From: Phocaeicola_A sp045647865
GTDB lineage: Bacteria; Bacteroidota; Bacteroidia; Bacteroidales; Bacteroidaceae
Direction of reading: 5' to 3'
NCBI GenBank assembly: GCA_045647865.1
Contig: JAZRMW010000007.1
Location: forward strand, 21,614 to 85,613
Length of the DNA stretch: 64,000 nucleotides
Shown here: positions 60,098 through 64,000 of the stretch, piece by piece
Layout: every line of letters starts with the position of its first letter
How positions within the stretch are numbered: the stretch's first letter is position 1
Position numbers and translations under genes: made by a program
The notes under the pieces: model-generated
What the model saw: only the letters and a program-made list of their open reading frames with translations
What the model was told of the DNA's origin: nothing
Database searches by the model: none

Positions 60098-61006
60098 TCA
60101 AAAAGGACATTCCTCAATGCTGTGACATTCATTCTTCTGTAGCATCCACGAATATTTTTCGGGAAAAAACTCATAAGCAATTTCTATGAAGTATTGAGTC
60201 ATCACTTTAGGTTCTACAATTTGGAAAGGCATGTCTCTACAGAGGCGACGAGTCAATTCCTTATTCATGCGATTGCTTAAATTGCGATAATCCCAATATA
60301 TTTGCTCTTTACTCTTGTTTTTCTGCAAATACGTAGTTATCATGCCTATTTTGTTCCAATTACCATTCGAAAGGCTTTCAAATTCCGTAATCGCAGATGC
60401 TCTTTCCTCATCTGGGTTAATTTTTTTCAAACAATCAGCTGCTACTTGATAAAGATATAGTTCGCAATCTTCCTTACTGACATCTAATCGTAATTTAGTG
60501 GCAATATACATATATTCACATGGGTGCAAACGATTCTTATCTATTTGGAATTTAGGACTGTGACCCAATCTCAGGCACAGTGAAGCATAGTCACAATTTC
60601 CCAAATCTTCAGCATGACTTTTCACATACTCAAATGGAGCATATGCTATCACCAACCATGCACATTCCTTTTCGTTATATTTTTCCCAAAGCTGACACAA
60701 ACTATCTATGCACTCATCGTACCAATGTTGAAGCAATTTCTTGTATGCCCATTGACGAGTTTCCTCATTGAATTCAAGCATGAAGTGCAAGATTTCCAGT
60801 CGTCCCTTCTTTTGTTTGTACCAATAGCGTCTTTTCAGTTCATCTATTATACATGAATCAGACAAGAACTGTATCAATTCAGTCACCATCCGAGCTGTCG
60901 GTTCTTTGGCCAATGTTTCGTCATCTTCATCGTCATCAAAAGAAAATCCCCCCTCTCCATGAGAGAAGCGCCAAGTTAGATAATTGGATATTTCTTCATT
61001 CTTCAT
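60098..61006 (-). CDS. Protein of unknown function, helical
   Basis: The 302-residue protein starts MKNEEISNYLTWRFSHGEGG (an in-frame ATG at 61036 is weaker). It carries an acidic run (DDDEDDETLAKE) near residue 27. It appears almost entirely alpha-helical and is rich in Tyr, Trp, Cys and Lys (KRRYWYKQKKGRLEILHFML, HWYDECIDSLCQLWEKYNEK). No signal peptide, membrane segment or catalytic motif is seen. A HEAT- or TPR-like solenoid is possible. I do not recognise the family. The WG gene follows 56 bases downstream. Confidence 0.65.
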   Translation of the reverse strand: MKNEEISNYLTWRFSHGEGGFSFDDDEDDETLAKEPTARMVTELIQFLSDSCIIDELKRRYWYKQKKGRLEILHFMLEFNEETRQWAYKKLLQHWYDECIDSLCQLWEKYNEKECAWLVIAYAPFEYVKSHAEDLGNCDYASLCLRLGHSPKFQIDKNRLHPCEYMYIATKLRLDVSKEDCELYLYQVAADCLKKINPDEERASAITEFESLSNGNWNKIGMITTYLQKNKSKEQIYWDYRNLSNRMNKELTRRLCRDMPFQIVEPKVMTQYFIEIAYEFFPEKYSWMLQKNECHSIEECPF

Positions 61007-61170
61007 TGGTTTAATATTTTTAATTATTTGCTCCAATAGTTATATGTCTATATTCACTATTCTGTTTTATCGGTGTCTATATTTCCTCGTTTTTTTCAGA
61101 AATGCTATAGTGGCAGAAAAACTTCAAGAGATGGGGAAGATTGGTTGGTTCTATAAATGGAATCCACGAA

Positions 61171-61575
61171 CTAAGTAGTGTAAAATTCAATAGCGTAAGT
61201 TTGATTAGAAAACTGTATCTTTTTTAGAAATCTATTTTGATAAAACATTGAAAGAAACGACGGAGTTTGTGGAGAATTTGAATAGCCGCCCATCATTAAA
61301 AGATTACTCCACAATATACGATCCTTATTTAATGAAATTTCGCAAAAGCTAAATTCATTATTGATATATTCAGGCATATTAATATCTTGCAGTTTAATAA
61401 ACATCTTTTCATCCTTAATTACTCCAGATATCTTACCACAAATTCTATATTCAGTGAATTCTTGTTTATGATATATTCTAACTCTTCTTGTTTTGAATGT
61501 GAAATCTTCACGTTTAATATATCCACTTGATTCTAATAAATTAATCGGAAATGGATCGTAATGTTCTTCTGTCAT
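61171..61575 (-). CDS. Protein of unknown function
   Basis: The 134-residue protein (MTEEHYDPFPINLLESSGYI) has alternating beta-type stretches (TFKTRRVRIYHKQEFTEYRI, KMFIKLQDINMPEYI) and ends with SNQTYAIEFYTT. No signal peptide or known motif is recognised. Codon use and AT-richness differ from the core genes, as in its neighbours. It starts 18 bases after the 264-residue gene, so the two are probably co-transcribed. Confidence 0.55.
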   Translation of the reverse strand: MTEEHYDPFPINLLESSGYIKREDFTFKTRRVRIYHKQEFTEYRICGKISGVIKDEKMFIKLQDINMPEYINNEFSFCEISLNKDRILWSNLLMMGGYSNSPQTPSFLSMFYQNRFLKKIQFSNQTYAIEFYTT

Positions 61576-61593
61576 ATTGTCGATTTTTTATGT

Positions 61594-62388
61594 TTAGAAA
61601 ACGATGTCATCTGGATCAGAGCATTGGTCATATTGGACTGTTTGAAGTTTGTCTTTATTGAAATCTAAATTGTTATTTAAAATTTTAGATTCTACGTATT
61701 TCATTATATCATTATGAACTACAATAGCTTTTCTTTCAATTGTAGCGGGTACACATGTGATACTTTTTTTTTGCATCATAGAGTTCAATAATTTGTTGAC
61801 AAAGTTATTGGTTTTACCCGCTGTTGCAGGATTATCCTTCAAATCATCACATATAGAGTTAAAATATCCATTCTCGACCATATTGTTTAACCAAGATTTT
61901 CTCATTAACATATCATTTGGTAAGATAGGAATACAATTTTCGAGTAAAGATAAACTCCAGTATTCTAACATTAGCACATATTTCACATAAGTTGGTAATG
62001 TTTGAATATCTGAAAAATCAACATAGATAGAGAAAGACATATTAAGTGCACTTGCAATAGTTCGATAAAAAGAACGAGCACCTAAATTTAGCCCTATGAT
62101 TCTTCCTTCTAATGCAATGATATCAGTTGGATTATATTCAATTGCTTTAGATGAAAAATAATATCCTAAAGTCGATAAAGTTTGAAAATACTTTGAATCG
62201 TCTATGACATCCAACAAATGAATATACGCACGTCCTAATACTCCCGCATGTTGTTTTTCAACTTCTTTTAGTTTAGAAGTATCCAAATATGTAACTCTTA
62301 ATATTTCTGCTAAATGTTTAATAGCTTCGCTTCTATTTATATAAAAGAGTTCTACTGCCTTTTTGGCATGTTTTGTAAGATTTTCCAT
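61594..62388 (-). CDS. Protein of unknown function, TPR-like
   Basis: The 264-residue protein starts MENLTKHAKKAVELFYINRS and looks mostly helical. The segments EAIKHLAEILRVTYLDTSK, AGVLGRAYIHLLDVIDDSKY and SSKAIEYNPTDIIALEGRII suggest TPR-like repeats in the first half. The C-terminus (ATIERKAIVVHNDIMKYVES) is unrecognised. No signal peptide is seen. It is part of the AT-rich minus-strand cluster and lies 84 bases downstream of the 62473 gene. Function unknown. Confidence 0.6.
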   Translation of the reverse strand: MENLTKHAKKAVELFYINRSEAIKHLAEILRVTYLDTSKLKEVEKQHAGVLGRAYIHLLDVIDDSKYFQTLSTLGYYFSSKAIEYNPTDIIALEGRIIGLNLGARSFYRTIASALNMSFSIYVDFSDIQTLPTYVKYVLMLEYWSLSLLENCIPILPNDMLMRKSWLNNMVENGYFNSICDDLKDNPATAGKTNNFVNKLLNSMMQKKSITCVPATIERKAIVVHNDIMKYVESKILNNNLDFNKDKLQTVQYDQCSDPDDIVF

Positions 62389-62472
62389 TTTATATATGAT
62401 TTCGGTATATTAAAATATTCCAAGTTCTAGCCAATAAGATTCGTTATGTGATCCATAAATACATTATTATAA

Positions 62473-63060
62473 TTATACATCGCTTGTCATTTTCACTATA
62501 TTAATTTTTACTCTTTTGGGTGGGAGTGCTTCATCTAACCAACCTTCTTTCATCGCTTGTTCTGCAAGACCATAGAATTCTGAATAGTCTTCACCCGCAA
62601 TAGGTCTGTATACATTATACTTTATTCCCAACATAGTTCTACGAATAATTTCTTCATCTCTAATAACATTCGCAGATTCTCCATATTCGTGAAGAGCAAC
62701 TCCTGATACACCTAATACAATACCTTTTTGTTGATTATCCAAAGAGTTGAAGATAAATATAGGACAACAAGTATCATGAAATATCTCTCCCATCCCCAAC
62801 TCTATAGATTTCTTTAGAACTATACGTTTATTGCATTCGTTTAAGGTTTCGCTAATTTTCATTTTATCGAAGATTAAGGTGTACAATTCATTTAAGAGTT
62901 TTCTATCATATTGATTATGTTGTTTAAAAATATTTCGTACAACTCCACCTTTTGCCTTAGGAGATTCACTTATTTCGGTGGCCAAGTAGAAAGATTTGGC
63001 TCTTTCCGAATATAGCAACGTAGCAGCAACTGCATATAATTCCGTAGATTTAGATTTCAT
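62473..63060 (-). CDS. Protein of unknown function
   Basis: The ATG at 63060 (MKSKSTELYAVAATLLYSER) is chosen; the frame extends only to a TTG at 63081. The 195-residue cytoplasmic protein contains NIFKQHNQYDRKLLNELYTL, MGEIFHDTCCPIFIFNSLDN and GIKYNVYRPIAGEDYSEFYG. No family is recognised. It is first of the AT-rich cluster and is preceded on the same strand by the putative structured RNA ending at about 63130, so its expression may be linked to that RNA. The ribosome-binding site is weak. Confidence 0.6.
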   Translation of the reverse strand: MKSKSTELYAVAATLLYSERAKSFYLATEISESPKAKGGVVRNIFKQHNQYDRKLLNELYTLIFDKMKISETLNECNKRIVLKKSIELGMGEIFHDTCCPIFIFNSLDNQQKGIVLGVSGVALHEYGESANVIRDEEIIRRTMLGIKYNVYRPIAGEDYSEFYGLAEQAMKEGWLDEALPPKRVKINIVKMTSDV

Positions 63061-63129
63061 GCTGTATATCTTTGTCCGCAAGCTCCCTAACCGAACATTT
63101 CTATGGTATTTTCTTTCTTTTCACATACA

Positions 63130-63454
63130 TACAAAAAAAGCGAGGAGTTTCTTACCCTAACTCGTCCCGCAACTTGAGGCCTTCGCATTGCCCATGCAAT
63201 CGAACGAGCAACGAAAGAAAGCCTCGCGCCGAAATGTATAATGCCTCAAAAGTATTTATACACTAAAGGGAGTGCATAGATACAATGAAGGCTATGAACA
63301 TAACCCCGGGCAATCTACTGCTGCAATGTTCATGGCTGTACTACAGAGTTTGCGAAGTTCCAAGCTGTCAGAACAAAGCTTCAAGTAAACACCTTTTTTC
63401 TATATATGTCTGTCTCTACCCTTTTCGCCTCTGTTGAGGCTTCGGCGTGGGGAA
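63130..63454 (-). ncRNA. Putative structured RNA of unknown family
   Basis: Read on the minus strand, a TACTTTTG box (63460-63467) is followed by about 320 bases without a credible ORF but with many stems. CGCCGAAGCCTC near the 5' end can pair with GAGGC and TTCGGCG about 190-210 bases later. ATGAACAT/ATGTTCAT encloses a 25-base GC-richer loop. Others are TATGCACT/AGTGTATA, AAGCT/AGCTT and ATTGC/GCAAT inside GAGGC/GCCTC. It ends GAGTT-loop-AACTCCTCGC followed by seven T. I looked for RNase P, tmRNA, SRP and known riboswitch signatures and saw none. It could be a stand-alone RNA or a terminated leader of the downstream cluster. Confidence 0.5.
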
Positions 63455-63539
63455 CAAGGCAAAAGTACGAATTTAAATTAATAAAGAAGAACGAAGAGTG
63501 AAGAATTTCACAGAATATGTTGAAAAACAGAAAAAGAAG

Positions 63540-63825
63540 CCCCCCTCAATCCCCCCAAAGGGTGGAAGAACTGTAATGAGGGAATGGTTCAAGGTTCAAA
63601 GTTCAAGAAGCGTTTGTTTGTTGAAGAGTTGATGCTCCAAGTCAACATTTAAATTTGTTATGAATGCTGAATAAATTGGTAAAGGTCAACCTCTCCAGTG
63701 AAAGTGGTCAACTTTACTCAGACGAGGCGGTCAACCAAATCCGTATGGGTAAGCAAGTGTTAAAAAACAAGGCTTAAAAGGAGTCAACCTTATTTAGGAA
63801 AAGACAAAAATGTAAGATTGTCAGA
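63540..63825. repeat. Repeat-rich non-coding DNA
   Basis: No gene is supported. GGTTCAAGGTTCAAAGTTCAA (about 63590) is a 7-base word array without a partner arm. Further on, GTCAAC occurs repeatedly (about 63641, 63697, 63719, 63741 and 63793), mostly within GGTCAAC, at irregular spacing. Confidence 0.6.
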
Positions 63826-64000
63826 TTAAGAAATGTCAGATTTTTGTATGGCATATCCTGAATGAATGGGGGAGTTTTAAGGTATTATATATATAATATA
63901 TATAAATATATATTATATATATAATAAATATTATTTACAATATTTTCTATTTTTTCCTTCCCCTATTGAGGAGTGGCTCATAGAAAATCTGACATTTCTT
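63826..64000. repeat. Long inverted repeat around an AT tract, cut by the window end
   Basis: AAGAAATGTCAGATTTT (from 63826) is repeated in exact inverse as AAAATCTGACATTTCTT (63984-64000). Between them lie GAATGGGGGAG/CTTCCCC-like arms and a tract of alternating A/T (about 63882-63930) that is itself nearly palindromic. A direct copy GTCAGATTAAG lies just upstream. No ORF is inside. Confidence 0.8.

Noticed and set aside
63130..63454. RNase P RNA, tmRNA or SRP RNA
   Set aside because: The GAGGAAAGTCC and ACAGAA blocks of RNase P, the tRNA-like ends and tag of tmRNA, and the GGAA-tetraloop helix of SRP RNA were not found.

Overview
The window is a chromosomal segment of a member of the order Bacteroidales (Bacteroides, Phocaeicola or Prevotella type; genus not decidable from sequence alone). 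Three things support this. Many genes are preceded by the Bacteroidota -7 promoter motif TAnnTTTG, often with TTTG about 19-20 bases upstream. The gene set is typical of the order: a Bacteroides-type serine palmitoyltransferase, DUF4286, DUF4919, DUF6078, a BACON-domain lipoprotein, a C10 (streptopain-like) protease, an IS982 remnant and many secreted glycoside hydrolases. Base composition is moderate, and gene-poor AT-rich stretches separate short operons.

Layout. 1-1.7 kb: end of thrS and the infC-rpmI-rplT translation operon. 1.7-2.2 kb: tRNA-Gly and a structured small RNA with its own promoter and terminator. 2.2-17 kb: housekeeping and small envelope genes (mltG, lipoproteins, a GH51 arabinofuranosidase, tRNA-Thr, a small heat-shock protein, an AlaX-like editing protein, an HpaII-like endonuclease, yqeY, an EamA transporter, a cytoplasmic GH13 amylase, fabD, a receiver-kinase hybrid). 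17-23 kb: an ATPase, pyruvate:ferredoxin oxidoreductase, and a decayed IS982 copy. 23.8-33.7 kb: secreted carbohydrate and protein degradation (GH2, C10 protease with a BACON lipoprotein, GH35, GH16). 33.7-52.8 kb: core genes (dual ABC ATPase-ruvC-DUF4286, tRNA-Ala, FAD oxidoreductase, DEAD helicase, serB, redoxin, lon-tgt-lptG, trmN6, a lipid kinase divergent from spt, cls-ispE). 53-58.2 kb: a GH95 plus GH43-like/GH51 polysaccharide operon. 58.3-64 kb: an AT-rich accessory end with a DUF6922-type regulator, a WG-repeat protein, four unrecognised genes, a second putative structured RNA, and repeat-rich DNA.

Together the genes describe an anaerobe that ferments through PFOR, makes sphingolipids and cardiolipin, and degrades arabinose-, galactose-, fucose- and beta-glucan-containing polymers. 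No SusC/SusD pair is present in the window, so the glycosidases are not part of a complete canonical PUL here.

The most unusual non-genic signal is a set of intergenic palindromes whose arms are built from tandem 7-, 8- or 9-base words. Different loci use different words. Two isolated half-arms lie beside the IS982 remnant. The best candidates for something undescribed are the structured RNA at about 63.13-63.45 kb with the unknown gene cluster below it, and the 22-23 base spaced repeats beside a perfect 20-bp palindrome upstream of the DUF6922 regulator.
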